Notes under the pieces: model-generated
The model's database searches: none
What the model was told of the DNA's origin: nothing
What the model saw: only the letters and a program-made list of their open reading frames with translations
Position numbers and translations under genes: made by a program
Part shown: positions 5,769 through 6,109 of the stretch, in pieces
Numbering within the stretch: the stretch's first letter is position 1
Layout of the letters: every line of letters starts with the position of its first letter
DNA from: JASFQI01 sp050115555
GTDB lineage: Bacteria > Desulfobacterota > DSM-4660 > Desulfatiglandales > HGW-15
Direction of reading: 5' to 3'
DNA length: 6,109 nucleotides
Assembly: GCA_050115555.1 (NCBI GenBank)
Contig: JASFQI010000315.1
Span: forward strand, 1 to 6,109

Positions 5769-6023
5769 ATGAAAACACATGTTGAGAAAGGGACCCGCCC
5801 CATACGGTTCGCCTACGACGAACCGTTTTATCCGTATGCCTTTCTGAAGGACGGGGAGACGACCGGGATAGGCCCTGAACTCTTAGACCTGGCCCTCTGC
5901 CCCATGGGGTTCGAGGTGGAATGGATAGGCATGGACCTGGAAGAAGTTCAACATGCCGTTCAGGCGGGCCGTGCCGACGCCATTGGCCAAATGAAAAATG
6001 GACGACCTTGGTGTATAAGGTAA
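5769..6023 (+). pseudogene. Solute-binding-protein-like gene (SBP_bac_3 type), cut by an IS110-family element
   Basis: The frame encodes 84 residues, of which about the first 76 are native. They match the N-terminal lobe of amino-acid-type periplasmic binding domains: IRFAYDEPFYPYAF (ligand-pocket aromatic stretch), GETTGIGPELLDLAL, MGFEVEWIGMDLEEV and AGRADAIGQM, the usual place of the G-x-x-D-A-I motif. Whole proteins have about 220 further residues. After MK (5991-5996) the frame runs into the insertion sequence and ends NGRPWCIR-stop. There is no hydrophobic signal peptide: the domain starts about ten residues from the Met. So it may have been a cytoplasmic sensor domain of a larger regulator, not an exported transporter subunit. 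It is divergent from the alpha/beta hydrolase gene across a 191-base region. Start and ribosome site are good. Confidence 0.7.
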
Positions 6024-6062
6024 TCACGACAAAAACCCAAAACACCAAAAAGGAGGTCGTCC
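6000..6062 (+). promoter_or_regulatory. Left-end hairpin covering the transposase ribosome binding site
   Basis: GGACGACCT (6000-6008) is the exact complement of AGGTCGTCC (6054-6062), and next to it TGGTGT (6009-6014) complements ACACCA (6042-6047). The right arm includes half of the Shine-Dalgarno AGGAGG (6051-6056), and the other half sits in a bulge. Transcripts that enter from outside the element contain both arms, so the ribosome site would be partly masked. Transcripts that start inside the element would lack the left arm. Confidence 0.55.
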
Positions 6063-6063
6063 A

Positions 6064-6109
6064 ATGAGAAAGATAACATATTTGGGCATGGATGTTCATC
6101 AAAATCATT
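6064..6109 (+). CDS. IS110-family transposase (DEDD), N-terminal fragment
   Basis: Only the first 15 residues are in the window: MRKITYLGMDVHQNH. The start of the RuvC-like DEDD domain is recognisable from G-[ML]-D-V-H, where D10 is the first catalytic acidic residue. A strong Shine-Dalgarno AGGAGG (6051-6056) lies seven bases before the ATG. IS110-family recombinases act with a bridge RNA that specifies target and donor; the RNA gene itself is not visible here. The gene continues beyond base 6109, so nothing can be said on its integrity. Confidence 0.8.
   Translation, partial: MRKITYLGMDVHQNH

Larger units (their letters stand above)
5997..6109 (+). mobile_element. Left end of an IS110-family insertion sequence (continues past the window)
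   Basis: The binding-protein homology stops at about 5996 and a transposase with an IS110-type N-terminus starts at 6064. The exact left end is not certain; 5997-6000 is inferred from the loss of homology. The non-coding left part is only about 65 bases, which fits the IS1111 subgroup better than IS110 proper, where the long left end encodes the bridge RNA. IS1111 members also carry subterminal inverted repeats; GGACGACCTT (6000-6009) is a candidate. The right end is outside the window. Confidence 0.75.

Noticed and set aside
1..6109. CRISPR array or classical defence genes
   Set aside because: No regularly spaced repeats and no Cas, restriction or toxin-antitoxin motifs were seen on either strand.

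Overview
The window looks like bacterial chromosome, probably from a Gram-negative, possibly anaerobic proteobacterial or Desulfobacterota-type lineage. The pointers are an NtrC-family sigma-54 activator, moderately high GC, 70-type promoters, a CCA-encoding tRNA-Pro and an IS110-family element. This placement is inferred from gene style; no gene here fixes the taxon. Almost every protein gene lies on the minus strand.

Layout. Positions 1-185 hold a decayed end of what looks like an IS21-type element: an istB tail broken by a frameshift, then a non-coding end with repeated motifs. Positions 186-3082 form a two-gene minus-strand operon. A 510-aa RNase Z-like metallo-beta-lactamase-fold hydrolase comes first and overlaps by ATGA with a 455-aa sigma-54-dependent response regulator. 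A well-formed promoter with a flanking inverted repeat lies just upstream (3113-3141), which also fixes the hydrolase start at 3082, not at the longer open frame. Positions 3176-3384 carry a stem-loop, a possible 5' tRNA fragment and an intact tRNA-Pro(GGG) on the plus strand. Fourteen bases past the tRNA is the C-terminal end of a tyrosine integrase whose catalytic residues are mutated, the scar of an old tRNA-targeted integration.

Positions 3808-5577 hold two minus-strand hydrolases: an isochorismatase-family cysteine hydrolase and, upstream of it, an alpha/beta hydrolase. They are separated by a 243-base spacer with potential alternative hairpins. Together they could hydrolyse a small amide or ester, but the substrate cannot be read from the sequence. 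On the plus strand at 5769 a solute-binding-protein-like gene without a signal peptide starts. After about 76 codons it is cut by the left end of an IS110-family element, whose transposase starts at 6064 and runs off the window. The left end can fold so that it masks part of the transposase ribosome binding site.

Overall this is an accessory-type region: three separate mobile-element traces (IS21-like, tRNA-integrase, IS110) surround two small metabolic or regulatory units. I did not find a clear new defence or guide-RNA system. The items most worth a second look are the hydrolase-regulator operon without a kinase, the unusual GVFTGA loop of the regulator, and the IS110 left-end hairpin.
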